Positions 1 to 9,478 of a stretch of DNA of 64,000 bases are shown here, in pieces. Each line of letters opens with the position of its first letter. Positions within the stretch are counted from its first letter, which is position 1. This stretch comes from Shewanella litoralis. GTDB taxonomy: Bacteria > Pseudomonadota > Gammaproteobacteria > Enterobacterales > Shewanellaceae. The position numbers and the translations under genes are program-made. The notes beneath the pieces were generated by a model, which saw nothing but the letters and a program-made list of their open reading frames with translations, was not told where the DNA came from and did not search any database. Where the stretch lies: NCBI RefSeq assembly GCF_009828585.1, contig NZ_WSRZ01000001.1, positions 299,382-363,381 of the forward strand, written 5' to 3'.

Positions 1-1311
1 CAGTACAAAGCAGGCAACAAGCCAATCTCCGCGGGCTGGCAACGTGGCAGGTAACACTCGCTCACATAAAAAGCCAACCGCGGTGGCCACAATAATGCCA
101 CCACATCCACCTATAGTGACGGCACTTGCAATGGCAATACTGCGCGGCGAAGAATGACGCTGGGTGCGGCGCTTATTAATCCACAGCATATTACCTGCCA
201 CTATCATCGCGCTGATGGCGATGGCTAAAATGAAGTATAAAATCCGCACATCCATACCGGCAAAATCACCAAAATGCAGCGTCACTAACACATCGCGTCC
301 CTGGCGGAATACATTGTATTGTTCAGCATTGACCTTATCGACCACGGCACCATTAGCAATACGATAAGTCACTTCATCACGCTGGGCAAAACTAGCGGTA
401 TCACTACCACGAATTTGCACTAATGCATTGTCGGCGCCGTAATGATGAAAAATCACATTGCGTAATTCAAAATTGTCTTGCTGCCGCGTTTGCTCAATCA
501 ACTCAAAAGCGTTGTCCATTATCATCGGTGTTTGGCTGCGAGGCTCAACCACTCGTTTAAAGCCTGCATCATTAAACAAGGCTTGTTGATCGCCTTGGTA
601 AATAAACATCGCAAACGCCAATTGAAACACAATGGCTAAATTTAGCACCAAGCCACTTAAGGCATACATTAAGGTCAACGGCAGCGTCATGACGCCGACC
701 ACAGTGTGTAAATCTAATAGATTATCGCGTCTCTGCTTATCTACCCGATACTGAAAAAAGTGTTTAAACAGTTTACGGGCATGAATAAACACCCCAGAGA
801 TTAGGGCAAACAACAACACTAATGTCACCATCCCAATGAGGTAGCTTCCACCGGGTAAATGAAGGTTGTAATGCAACCGATAAATAAATTGCGATAACAA
901 GAAGTCATCTTTACCCGCAACCGTTTCACCGGTTTTAGGATCCACCAGAATGGCTAAAGATTGACGGCCACTTTCTGCGGCATCGTCGAGCACTTCCATA
1001 TAAAAAATATAATAAGGTACTAATGCGGTGGGCATATTGATCCGAAAACGCCCTTGTTGATCAACAGGATATTCTGCCCGCTTTTGTTCAACTAAGCTGC
1101 CAAGCGGTATGTCTTGCTGACTACTTTGCACTGGGTGATGTGGCGTAATGGCCCACTGTGTGATTTCGTCATGGAACAGTGTAATCGCACCGGCCCAAAA
1201 TACGATAAACAGTAATGGCGAAATGATCAGCCCAAGCCAACTGTGGGCTTCGACGAGGTTTTTAATCACTTTATGTGGGGCGTTAGCGCGAGGATTCATT
1301 ACAGGCTTCAT
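1..1311 (-). CDS. PepSY-associated TM helix protein (PiuB-like), partial
   Basis: An open frame runs from an ATG at 1311 to the window edge without a stop (437 codons seen), so the C-terminus lies outside. The first residues read MKPVMNPRANAPHK. A membrane segment follows at about residues 22-45, then a periplasmic PepSY-type region and further membrane helices. The arrangement matches PepSY-associated TM helix proteins found with siderophore receptors, which are thought to help reduce or move iron at the inner membrane. Its start overlaps the stop of the upstream small gene (TAATG), which implies translational coupling. A Fur box lies ahead of the operon. The exact substrate cannot be told from sequence. 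Confidence 0.8.
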   Translation of the reverse strand, partial: MKPVMNPRANAPHKVIKNLVEAHSWLGLIISPLLFIVFWAGAITLFHDEITQWAITPHHPVQSSQQDIPLGSLVEQKRAEYPVDQQGRFRINMPTALVPYYIFYMEVLDDAAESGRQSLAILVDPKTGETVAGKDDFLLSQFIYRLHYNLHLPGGSYLIGMVTLVLLFALISGVFIHARKLFKHFFQYRVDKQRRDNLLDLHTVVGVMTLPLTLMYALSGLVLNLAIVFQLAFAMFIYQGDQQALFNDAGFKRVVEPRSQTPMIMDNAFELIEQTRQQDNFELRNVIFHHYGADNALVQIRGSDTASFAQRDEVTYRIANGAVVDKVNAEQYNVFRQGRDVLVTLHFGDFAGMDVRILYFILAIAISAMIVAGNMLWINKRRTQRHSSPRSIAIASAVTIGGCGGIIVATAVGFLCERVLPATLPARGDWLVACFVL

Positions 1312-1571
1312 TAATAAACAGGAATATAAAACAACAACACATTGGCAACAGCAGTGACGACAAACCATTTACCACAAACAACACTGGCCGCTTTAGCAGT
1401 ATTACGGCTGTAGCAATACGCCATCACCACCACCCATAAACAAAAGCCTAACAGCATGCCAATAAACAATTTGGTATCTACCGCTAACGGCAACAAACGA
1501 AACACTATTAGCACCAGGCAGACAGCCAGTAATAACCCCCAAGCAAAAGCTGCAAGCGACTTTAACCACAT
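1311..1571 (-). CDS. Small inner-membrane protein, DUF3649-like
   Basis: This 86-residue protein is almost entirely hydrophobic, with three likely membrane helices (about residues 5-25, 33-53 and 65-83). Length and position, between a DUF3325-like gene and a PepSY gene, match DUF3649 proteins of iron-uptake operons. The family name is recalled from context and hydropathy, not from a search. It is the middle gene of a three-gene minus-strand operon and its stop overlaps the next start. No catalytic residues are visible and its molecular role is unknown. Confidence 0.65.
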   Translation of the reverse strand: MWLKSLAAFAWGLLLAVCLVLIVFRLLPLAVDTKLFIGMLLGFCLWVVVMAYCYSRNTAKAASVVCGKWFVVTAVANVLLFYIPVY

Positions 1572-1605
1572 TTGATTTAACCTTTACTGAATCCTGAGCG
1601 ACGGG

Positions 1606-1923
1606 TTATTTAACGCCAACCAACATAATGCTGACAAATAAGGCGAAACCGAACGAACTCACCCACATACTGCGGCCTTTGAAGTGAGCTGCGAGCAACA
1701 CCAACATCATCCACATGGTCATCACACAGATAACAACTAACAAACAAGCCACCAGCAAGCTGTAGGTGTGACTAAAGCCCCACACAGCAAATAGCATAGC
1801 TGCACAACCTAGGCTCCACGCGAGTAGTTTAGGAAACGGCAGGCTAATAAGTTGCTGCTTATCAGACGCTAAATAAGCAAACAAACACCCTACCCATAAA
1901 GAAGAAACACTGATGAGCTCCAT
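1606..1923 (-). CDS. Small inner-membrane protein, DUF3325-like
   Basis: This 105-residue protein has about four hydrophobic helices. The first contains a YLASDKQQ motif, as is usual in DUF3325 proteins, where a short polar loop follows helix 1. It is the first gene of the operon, 34 bases ahead of the DUF3649-like gene, and lies directly downstream of a Fur box. The DUF3325-DUF3649-PepSY order is common beside TonB-dependent siderophore receptors, so a role in ferric-siderophore handling is inferred. No receptor gene is present in this window. Confidence 0.65.
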   Translation of the reverse strand: MELISVSSLWVGCLFAYLASDKQQLISLPFPKLLAWSLGCAAMLFAVWGFSHTYSLLVACLLVVICVMTMWMMLVLLAAHFKGRSMWVSSFGFALFVSIMLVGVK

Positions 1924-2789
1924 AATGACTTAACCCGCAAATGCAAATGATAATGGTTTTCATTCATTATCATGAATAACAACAGTAAATACAAGCAGAA
2001 TATCGAGCCAAACTTTACGTTATAACGCTAGACCAACATCGAATAGCGTTACCTGCAATGAATGTCGATAATAGTCAAATTGATTAGTTGCTCAATTAAG
2101 CGCTAACGTGACAGATGAGAAGCTTGTCGCAACATATCTAAAACGAAATAAATCGATTATTAAACAAAGGATTAACATGAGCGCTGCGATTACAAAATCT
2201 CATGTATTCCAGTTATAGCTTGCTGTATTATTAATAACTAATTTACTGACAATTGATTTCTTTACAAAGCAATAAGCATTGCTTAGGCTTAAATATTAAC
2301 CAAGTATAAATAAAGATTCGAACAGGGAGCGTACGATGAGGTATTCCTTATAAATTGCATTTTATATGTAATAAATAAGGCGACTTAATAGGCTAAAACG
2401 CATCGTGAGCAACGTATGTAGAGCCGCTTTTTTTAGGTTTAGTAATGATAACGGTTTGGCAACCCATGATATATCCTGTCACCTTTGCCAAGCACGCTCA
2501 TAACTCATCAAAGTTTATCTAACCAAGTAACACCTTGGTTGCGCTAGGTTGTATTAATGATCAGTGAGTTAAAGGCCAACCATGCAGCGTATTGAGATGA
2601 TCCAACTCCCCTTAACAACGTAATACTCGATAGAGTTAACAACCGCCATGCGTCCCATCGTATTACGATGAGCGGTTTCATGATGTATTGAGCGTCAATC
2701 AGCTGGGGAAACACCTAGCCAAAACTAAAAAGTGGGCGAGATAGTTATCAAGCCCAAGTTTGAGCATTAATTCACTGGAGAAGTGACCA
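1924..2789. other. 866-base intergenic region
   Basis: Apart from the Fur box, no gene is recognised. The DNA is AT-rich and carries several short inverted repeats: AACCAAG/CTTGGTT at about 2521-2540, TTGGCAA/TTGCCAA at about 2456-2493, and ATCGTATTACGAT at about 2658-2670. A 13-codon frame at 2177-2218 follows an AAAGGA, but nothing supports it as a gene. The promoter of the downstream oxidoreductase operon must lie in the last few hundred bases. Confidence 0.5.
1945..1975 (-). promoter_or_regulatory. Fur box
   Basis: The stretch contains overlapping copies of the Fur hexamer array: GATAAT, then TTTTCATTCATTATCA, directly upstream of the first gene of the iron-uptake operon (start at 1923). 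It fits the GATAAT-type Fur consensus in three or more hexamers, so iron repression of the minus-strand operon is likely. Confidence 0.75.
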
Positions 2790-3269
2790 ATGGCAAAATT
2801 TATTTTAAACGGCAAACCGATGACTGCCGACGTAGAAAGCGACACCCCGCTTTTGTGGGTGATCCGCGATGAACTCAACATGACCGGCACTAAGTTTGGT
2901 TGTGGTATTGGTAGTTGCGGCGCGTGTACCGTGCATATTGGTGGTCAGGCAACACGCTCATGCATTACCCCAATATCGTCAGTAGAAGGGGCTGAAATCA
3001 CCACGATTGAAGGCCTATCTGAAAACGGCGATCATCCGCTGCAAATCTCCTGGCAAAAACTGCAAGTACCACAATGTGGTTACTGCCAGTCAGGCCAAAT
3101 CATGCAAGCCGCCGCATTATTAAAAGACAACCCAGCACCGACCGATAAAGATATTGATGCGGTAATGGGCGGTAACTTATGTCGCTGTATGACCTACGTG
3201 CGTATTCGTAGTGCCATTCATGAAGCTGCAAACTCAACCAAGGAGAGCAACGATGAGCAGACTGCCTAA
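2790..3269 (+). CDS. iorA: [2Fe-2S] subunit of isoquinoline 1-oxidoreductase-type molybdenum hydroxylase
   Basis: This is the small electron-transfer subunit of an aldehyde oxidase / isoquinoline oxidoreductase-type enzyme. All eight cluster cysteines are present: C38, C43, C46 and C58 form the plant-ferredoxin-like cluster, and C96, C99, C131 and C133 the helical-domain cluster. The length of 159 residues is normal. An RBS-like GGAGAAG precedes the ATG. The stop overlaps the start of the large subunit by 17 bases, so the two are co-translated. It probably passes electrons from the molybdopterin site to an external acceptor. The substrate cannot be named from sequence. Confidence 0.9.
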   Translation: MAKFILNGKPMTADVESDTPLLWVIRDELNMTGTKFGCGIGSCGACTVHIGGQATRSCITPISSVEGAEITTIEGLSENGDHPLQISWQKLQVPQCGYCQSGQIMQAAALLKDNPAPTDKDIDAVMGGNLCRCMTYVRIRSAIHEAANSTKESNDEQTA

Positions 3270-5556
3270 ACGTGGATCGGCTGGCATGACCCGCCGCGGA
3301 TTTTTAATTGCCATGACCGCGGTCGGCGTCAGCTTTGGTTTTCCGCGCCACTTGATGGCGGCGATGGATCCTGCTAGCCCAGACGGCAAAGTATTACCAA
3401 CAGAAGGTGATATTTATGAACCGTCTTTATGGTACTCAATCGACACTGCTGGCAAAATCAAAGTCAACATTATGCGCTCAGAAATGGGCCAACATGTAGG
3501 TACGGCTATTGCGCGTATTCTTGCTGACGAATTAGAAGCTTCGTGGGACGATATTGAAATTATCCACGTAGATAGTGACCCTCGCTGGGGTTATATGGTC
3601 ACGGGTGGTAGCTGGTCTATTTCACAAAGCTGGCCTGTGTACCGCCAGGCAGGCGCCGCCGGTCGTACGGCATTAATTGAAGCGGCAGCTAAAAAATGGG
3701 GCATTGCACCTGCTGACTGTAAAGCCAGTAACGGTAAAATCGTATCAAGCAAAGGCGAATTGTCGTTTGGCGAATTGGTCAAAATGGGCTTAACCCGCCA
3801 ATTTACCGAAGAAGAACTCAAGCAATTGCCGCTTAAGCCCAATGCCGATCTTAAATTAGTTGGCCAGCAAGTCACCTCACTTGATATCGCTAATAAAACC
3901 AATGGTAAAACCGTATTTGGTATCGACGCTAAAGTTGATGGCATGGTGTACGCCAACCCTATTTTGCCGCCAACGCGTTATGGCTCAAAAGTGGTTAAAT
4001 TTGATGACTCAGCCGCCAAAGCGGTTAAAGGCTATCAACAAACAATCGTGTTAGATGATGCCAGTGGCAGTGTGCCAGGTTGGTTAATGGTTATCGCCAG
4101 CAGCTTTTTTGCCGCACAAAAAGCCTCAAAACTTGTCAAAGTAACCTGGGATGCAGGCGAAACCGCTAATGTGTCTGAGGCCGATATTATTGCTCACGGT
4201 AAAACGTTACTCAACGACGCCAGCAAAGGCGGCATTTTAGATACAGGTAATGTTGACACTGAACCAGCATTTGCCAGCGCAAAAAGCACTATCGCCGAAG
4301 AATACATCACCAGCACCGTATTGCATGCGCAAATGGAACCGTTAAATGCTTTGGTATTTAAAAATCCAGACGGTATTTGGGAAATTCATTCAGGTTGTCA
4401 GTGGCAATCACTTACCCTACCTGTATTAGCGACAGCATTAGGTGAAGACGAAGCTAACATCGTTATCCGTAGCTACATGTTGGGTGGTGGTTTTGGCCGC
4501 AGACTCAACGGCGACTATACCATTCCTGCGGCATTAACCTCTAAAGCATTAGGCGGTAAACCGGTTAAAATGGTGATGATGCGTCCGCAAGATATGCTGT
4601 TTGACAGTGCGCGCTCGGCTTCAGTACAGCAATTAAAAATGGCGTTCGATGATAAAAAAGCGGTTACCGCCATGGAACATCACGCTACGGCAGGTTGGCC
4701 AACACAAGTATTAGCACCAGGCTTTATGCCTAAAGGGGTTAATGGTCAGCCATTTGATCCATTCTCAATTGCTGGTGCCGATCACTGGTACAGTGTAGGC
4801 GCACAAAAAGTGCGGGCGGTGTCTAACGACTTAGCCATTGCCACTTTTAGACCGGGTTGGTTACGTTCAGTCGGACCAGGTTGGACAGGTTGGGCGGTTG
4901 AAAGCTTTATGGACGAAGCCGCGCATCATGCCGGTAAAGATCCACTGCAATTTCGCCTCGACATGCTAATTGCCGAAGGCCGTAACGCGGGTACCACACC
5001 TGTTGCTGCTGGCGGCGCTGCTCGTCAGGCAGTCGTGCTTAAGAAAGTTGCTGAAATGATTGAGTGGGGCAAACCACAAGCCGAAAACACCGGTTTAGGC
5101 ATTGCATCTACCTTTGGTCAAGAGCGCGATATGCCTACCTGGGTGGCTTGTGCCGTTCAAGTGCAGGTAGACAAAGACAGTGGCAACATCGAAGTACAAA
5201 AACTGTATATCGCGATTGATGCCGGGATTATTGTTGATCCTAATGGCGCTGAAGCACAGTGTCAGGGCGCGGCGTTATGGGGCTTATCAATGGCTATTCA
5301 TGAAGGCACCGAGATCGTTAATGGTCAGTATAAAGACTCAAACTTTAGTACTTATACGCCAGTACGTATCTACCAAACGCCAGAGATAAAGATTGAGTTT
5401 ATCCCAAGTACTCAACCACCTTCAGGTTTAGGTGAACCCGCGGTAACGCCAGTAGCGCCAGCTATAGCCAACGCAATTTATAATGCGGTAGGCGTGCGTT
5501 TACGCAAATTACCAATGAAGCCAAATGATCTTAAAAGCAAACTGACTAGCATTTAA
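3253..5556 (+). CDS. iorB: Molybdopterin-binding large subunit, IorB-type oxidoreductase, Tat-exported
   Basis: This is a xanthine-oxidase-superfamily molybdenum hydroxylase of about 767 residues. The chosen ATG at 3253 has AGGAGAG 7 bases upstream; an in-frame start at 3211 would lie deeper inside the small-subunit gene with no RBS. The N-terminus has a twin-arginine signal (TRRGFLIA) followed by a hydrophobic stretch, so a periplasmic site is likely and the small subunit would be carried along. Family motifs include the GGGFGRR cofactor loop and a C-terminal GLGEP carrying the expected catalytic glutamate. It is usually described as oxidising N-heterocycles or aldehydes. No XdhC-like maturation gene is adjacent. 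A terminator follows. Confidence 0.88.
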   Translation: MSRLPKRGSAGMTRRGFLIAMTAVGVSFGFPRHLMAAMDPASPDGKVLPTEGDIYEPSLWYSIDTAGKIKVNIMRSEMGQHVGTAIARILADELEASWDDIEIIHVDSDPRWGYMVTGGSWSISQSWPVYRQAGAAGRTALIEAAAKKWGIAPADCKASNGKIVSSKGELSFGELVKMGLTRQFTEEELKQLPLKPNADLKLVGQQVTSLDIANKTNGKTVFGIDAKVDGMVYANPILPPTRYGSKVVKFDDSAAKAVKGYQQTIVLDDASGSVPGWLMVIASSFFAAQKASKLVKVTWDAGETANVSEADIIAHGKTLLNDASKGGILDTGNVDTEPAFASAKSTIAEEYITSTVLHAQMEPLNALVFKNPDGIWEIHSGCQWQSLTLPVLATALGEDEANIVIRSYMLGGGFGRRLNGDYTIPAALTSKALGGKPVKMVMMRPQDMLFDSARSASVQQLKMAFDDKKAVTAMEHHATAGWPTQVLAPGFMPKGVNGQPFDPFSIAGADHWYSVGAQKVRAVSNDLAIATFRPGWLRSVGPGWTGWAVESFMDEAAHHAGKDPLQFRLDMLIAEGRNAGTTPVAAGGAARQAVVLKKVAEMIEWGKPQAENTGLGIASTFGQERDMPTWVACAVQVQVDKDSGNIEVQKLYIAIDAGIIVDPNGAEAQCQGAALWGLSMAIHEGTEIVNGQYKDSNFSTYTPVRIYQTPEIKIEFIPSTQPPSGLGEPAVTPVAPAIANAIYNAVGVRLRKLPMKPNDLKSKLTSI

Positions 5557-5591
5557 TATGCTTTAGCTGTTTGAATAAGTCACACCCAATA

Positions 5592-5627
5592 AGCCCGACG
5601 ATTTTCATCATAGTCGGGCTTTTTTTT
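5592..5627 (+). terminator. Rho-independent terminator of the iorAB operon
   Basis: AGCCCGAC pairs with GTCGGGCT across a 12-base loop and is followed by a run of Ts. It stands 36 bases after the iorB stop. Confidence 0.85.
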
Positions 5628-5817
5628 ATCTCCGCTATACTACTTTTATCAACCGCCATACCAATCTTCTCAACCATAAGACTGACAAAAAATAATTTAT
5701 TCATATTGTGACTTTTAAAAAACCAATAAAAAACAGTTACAAACAACACCCACCAAAAAGCAATAATATACTAACTTACTAGTTGTTAACAAAAAGTGAC
5801 AAATTTAACTTATAATA

Positions 5818-6789
5818 ATGAATAAGCATTGCCACATCCTTGAGTATTCTATGCCAAAAAGTACACCTGCAAATTTAGAAGCCATACTTCTAGAGGGAAT
5901 AGAAATTACGCCAAACTGCTTAGGCGTAATCAACAGTGACAAGGAAGTTATTTATTGCAATCAACATTTTGCCAGCATATTTGGTACTACAGTACAAAAT
6001 GCAACGGGCAAAAAGTCTGCCGATTTATTGCGCAACGCTTGGGAAACCAAACAAGGCGTCATTATCAACACCGACAATTTTGAACAATGGTTGGCAAACC
6101 TGCATAAACTGCATTCAGACAAAGCGCTTAATCAATACGAAACTGACTTAACAGATGGGCGCTGGTTTAAAATGACCAGAATTAATCTCGACAGTGGTAA
6201 TACCATCATTATGGGCGTTGATATTACCGAATTAAAAAATGCCCAAAAGGCATTAGAAGATGCCCACCAACATATTGAAAGTCTGGTTAATACCGATCAA
6301 CTCACTGGCGTACACAATCGCCGTTCATATCATCAATTAGCAAAACATGAATTTGCCCGTGCCATGAGGTTTAACCAACCACTTTCACTATTAGTTATCG
6401 ATATCGATTACTTTAAAACGATTAATGATAATTTTGGTCATGTCAGTGGCGATGAAATACTCAAAGAGTTTGCCCAAGTATGTAATGGCTTACTGCGCCA
6501 ATCAGATTCGTTATCACGTATTGGTGGAGAAGAATTTACCGCGGTACTGCCAATGACCGACCATGATGGCGCAATGTTAATAGCTGAACGGATCCGTGCC
6601 AAAGTAGCAAAACATCTTTTTTATATCACTCAATCTGAACAACACCTTACTCTGACAATATCTATTGGCAGTAGCAGCCTAATTGAGAGAGATACATCGA
6701 TGAAAGATCTTTTTAACCGCGCCGACAAAGCACTGTATTGCGCTAAACGAGGCGGCAGAAATCAAGTTCAGCAAGCACAAATTTGTTAA
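5818..6789 (+). CDS. PAS-GGDEF diguanylate cyclase
   Basis: This protein makes cyclic di-GMP from two GTP. Residues about 20-140 form a PAS-like sensor domain (LGVINSDKEVIYCNQHFA). A short helical linker follows, then a GGDEF domain from about residue 158. The active site is GGEEF at 236-240, and a product-inhibition I-site RQSD at 227-230 sits exactly five residues before it, so an active, feedback-inhibited cyclase is expected. The ATG at 5818 coincides with a TATAAT (5811-5816) that may be the -10 element. The start at 5851 (MPKSTPANLE) may therefore be the true one. It is a single gene, apparently cytoplasmic, with no membrane segment. Confidence 0.9.
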   Translation: MNKHCHILEYSMPKSTPANLEAILLEGIEITPNCLGVINSDKEVIYCNQHFASIFGTTVQNATGKKSADLLRNAWETKQGVIINTDNFEQWLANLHKLHSDKALNQYETDLTDGRWFKMTRINLDSGNTIIMGVDITELKNAQKALEDAHQHIESLVNTDQLTGVHNRRSYHQLAKHEFARAMRFNQPLSLLVIDIDYFKTINDNFGHVSGDEILKEFAQVCNGLLRQSDSLSRIGGEEFTAVLPMTDHDGAMLIAERIRAKVAKHLFYITQSEQHLTLTISIGSSSLIERDTSMKDLFNRADKALYCAKRGGRNQVQQAQIC

Positions 6790-6887
6790 CCCCTTTAAGT
6801 TCATCAAACATTCAGCAACTTAACATTAACTGATTCAACTACAATGACAAGCTAACAAAAAACCTAATCTATCCCTTTGACAATGCG

Positions 6888-7943
6888 CTATTCGTCGGCC
6901 ATTTTTTGTAAAAACTCTAAACGCTGCATTTCTTGCTCATCGGCCTGCCAGGGCTCGTCAGACAATTGCCCAACAGCAAATTCACCTAAGTCATAACTGG
7001 GCTCATTACTGCGGCCATAACGCGTTAACTCACCAGGTACTGCAGGACGACGCTCTAGCACAAAGCTACCAAGCGTAAACTCACCATCTTGTTTAGGCAG
7101 CACGCCCTTATAGGCTTTGAGCTCCATTTCAACCGCACCTTCAGATAATTTTTTCGACGCAGTTAACAATGCTACAGGCTGCTGATTTGCAGTATATAAA
7201 TTGGCTCTTACCCGATAATAACCGGCTTTCTCTACCGTTAGTTTGAGTGGAATGAGCATATCACTCCCTTCGGCGCGTACTTCACCGACACCGGTAATCG
7301 TTGCCGCTGGGTAGCTATATTCAATGCCCGTGGTTAAAGTCTGCTTTTTACCTTTAGCGCTAAAGGTCACATTGACGGCCATCGGGCCGTCCCACTCCTC
7401 TGTTGCATCGAGTTGCACGGTCCACTTCCCATCATGGTTTGCCATATCACCCTTGGCTAACACTTCTTTATGAGCAGACAATTCACTGCGGATCGCAGCA
7501 CTGACACCCGTGACCGTTAAGCCATCGACCTCTAATGTGATGACCACAGGCTCAGGAAAACTAAAACGATATTTAGGCATCACAATACTGGCACTGGCAC
7601 CCCCTTCTAACATTACAGGTTGCGCCACATACTGATTTGGGTTCAATAGGTGAACATCATTAACACCTAGCGGCACTGAATAACCTGGCAGAGTTAGCTC
7701 TTGTGCGTACGCTTCTGCTAGCAACGAAAAGCGCTCACTCACCGACTCAGGTAAGGTTTCTTTTACCATCACTTGTTTAGGCTGCATCTGCTTTACCACA
7801 CTAGGCTGATGGGTGGCGACTTGAGCTTGCTGGTTTGAAATAACAACCTGAGCCAGCGTAGGTGCTGGCTCAGACGAGAAATACCAATATCCAGCACATC
7901 CACCAAGCAAGGCGACCACATAGACAACTTTTTTATGCTTCAT
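6888..7943 (-). CDS. Exported/anchored DUF4785-like protein, lipase partner
   Basis: This 351-residue protein has an N-terminal hydrophobic segment (about 7-22), either a signal anchor or an uncleaved signal. A Pro/Gln-rich linker and two beta-rich Ig-like regions (about 120-210 and 215-310) follow. I recognise it only loosely as DUF4785-like. It is 24 bases downstream of the lipase gene and clearly co-transcribed, so it may help lipase folding or secretion, but it does not look like a classical LipB foldase. Its 3' end converges on the diguanylate cyclase gene. Confidence 0.6.
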   Translation of the reverse strand: MKHKKVVYVVALLGGCAGYWYFSSEPAPTLAQVVISNQQAQVATHQPSVVKQMQPKQVMVKETLPESVSERFSLLAEAYAQELTLPGYSVPLGVNDVHLLNPNQYVAQPVMLEGGASASIVMPKYRFSFPEPVVITLEVDGLTVTGVSAAIRSELSAHKEVLAKGDMANHDGKWTVQLDATEEWDGPMAVNVTFSAKGKKQTLTTGIEYSYPAATITGVGEVRAEGSDMLIPLKLTVEKAGYYRVRANLYTANQQPVALLTASKKLSEGAVEMELKAYKGVLPKQDGEFTLGSFVLERRPAVPGELTRYGRSNEPSYDLGEFAVGQLSDEPWQADEQEMQRLEFLQKMADE

Positions 7944-7967
7944 AGATTAGCCCGTATTGAGAGTTAA

Positions 7968-9017
7968 TTAGTTTGCAGCCTGATAAACTAATGACGACAT
8001 ACTGGTTTTACTTGAATTACTCACTACTCTATAACGCGAACTAAAAATCCACCAGCCACGTTTTTCGTCGTAGGTAGTAAACTTAATATTGTCGCCATTT
8101 AGGTAAGCAGAGCTATTGTTGGCGGTAGTCACTTCATCTTTAGCGCTACTGCCAATAGTGTCGTTATGGCTATAACCTTCACTCATCAACATAGGATAAT
8201 GATAAGGCATAAACGCACTAGGGCCGCTGACCGAAGTTAACTTACCGTCAAATGCGACACCGCGCGAGCAACTGTCATAACTGGTTGCAGAAGCCGCACC
8301 ACAACTTGAATGACTTGCCACTACACCGTCATCTTCGCCCGGTAAAAAAGCCCCTGTAGCCCCTAAAAAGTCAGACCCAGCACCAGCAAAACGTAATCGC
8401 GGTACGCGGCTACCTGGAAATGAGGCTAACTGACGCGCCGTATTCACTCGTAAATCATTTAACACCCCAATGTTAGATGATGACGGTGTCGCGCCAAGCC
8501 ATAATGACACTGCAAGTTTAACTGCGGAATTGATTAACCCTGAACCGTTAGCTACATTGACCGCCAAATCCGCTAATTCAACACCGCCACCTGCGCCAGC
8601 AAAGTCGAACGTCGCCACAATATTAAGTGGCTGTAAGCCTGCATTTTGTAACCATAAAGCTTGGTTATCGATAATATATCGCGTCACTAAATCGCCCGTT
8701 GAGTGAGTCACAAACACACAACCATTGGAACAGGTACCGTCGCGCGACATTTGTTGTAATTTAGGCCACACGTACTGGCTGGTAATTTTGTTGGCAATGC
8801 GTTCTTGCGACGGCCAATCAATACGCTCATCGGCTCTGTCGCGCCAATATTGCGCCCAATAATCAGCACCATTATTGCTCACCTGCGCCCCAACAGGTTT
8901 GCTTTGTAAGTTGTCAGGCTGAAAACCGTGGATTAGCACCACGGGATAACCACCAACGGCCGCTTGCGCTGCACCACTAAATAAGCCAGCTAACAGCAAT
9001 AAAATCGATTTTTTCAT
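7968..9017 (-). CDS. Secreted alpha/beta-hydrolase lipase/esterase
   Basis: The 349-residue precursor has a clear signal peptide ending in AQA at about residue 19. The oxyanion-hole strand VVLIHGF is at 26-32. The nucleophile elbow is THSTG with Ser106, a threonine replacing the first glycine of the usual GxSxG. A GEDDG segment near 228 and a later YSHND are candidates for the acid and histidine. Several cysteine pairs (such as C96/C100) suggest periplasmic or extracellular disulfides. GAGGA lies 8 bases before the ATG. It is the first gene of a two-gene operon. The substrate chain length is not predictable. Confidence 0.8.
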   Translation of the reverse strand: MKKSILLLLAGLFSGAAQAAVGGYPVVLIHGFQPDNLQSKPVGAQVSNNGADYWAQYWRDRADERIDWPSQERIANKITSQYVWPKLQQMSRDGTCSNGCVFVTHSTGDLVTRYIIDNQALWLQNAGLQPLNIVATFDFAGAGGGVELADLAVNVANGSGLINSAVKLAVSLWLGATPSSSNIGVLNDLRVNTARQLASFPGSRVPRLRFAGAGSDFLGATGAFLPGEDDGVVASHSSCGAASATSYDSCSRGVAFDGKLTSVSGPSAFMPYHYPMLMSEGYSHNDTIGSSAKDEVTTANNSSAYLNGDNIKFTTYDEKRGWWIFSSRYRVVSNSSKTSMSSLVYQAAN

Positions 9018-9478
9018 GGGTTGTCCTCATTTTTTATCTGCAACAGCAATAGACAGACTGTTATCATTTATTAGTTTTTTTGTTATCGAACTCATGCATT
9101 TTGTTACAAATGAGCACTCAACATAGAGCAGATAAAAAACAATGCAAGCCTAAAAAAGGCCATAAATTGCACAGAACAACCCTAATAATCAGCATCTTGT
9201 TTGAATTAATGACTGTCGATAAAATCGGAACATGTAAGAGCTTTTGCTACCCGTGATAACCTGCCCATAAAAGCTAATATTGATAATGGCACGACCGTTT
9301 TAAGCTTTTACTCCAACTATTTTTATCGTCAGCTCTTTTTTATTTTTAAGCCAGGTTAAAAAGTTTAACGCTTGATTTATATGGTTATTCATTCTGTAAA
9401 AAAGACATAAAACTATGATACCTTTATGCCTATACTGAAATGTTATTCAAAGTTGACTTCACAACGGACGGGTGAAAC
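9018..9478. other. 461-base intergenic region between divergent genes
   Basis: AT-rich DNA separates the divergent lipase and solute-binding protein genes and must hold both promoters. A TATACT near 9431 is a possible -10 element for the plus-strand gene. No gene, repeat or strong operator is seen. Confidence 0.4.

Noticed and set aside
2177-2218. 13-codon frame behind AAAGGA
   Set aside because: Too short and isolated, with no downstream gene that it could lead.
3211-3252. Upstream start for the molybdopterin subunit
   Set aside because: It lies inside the small-subunit gene with no RBS, while the ATG at 3253 has AGGAGAG and directly yields a Tat signal.
7943-7968. DUF4785-like gene as a LipB-type lipase foldase
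   Set aside because: Its beta-rich, Ig-like composition does not resemble the all-helical LipB foldase; only its position next to the lipase suggests a partner.
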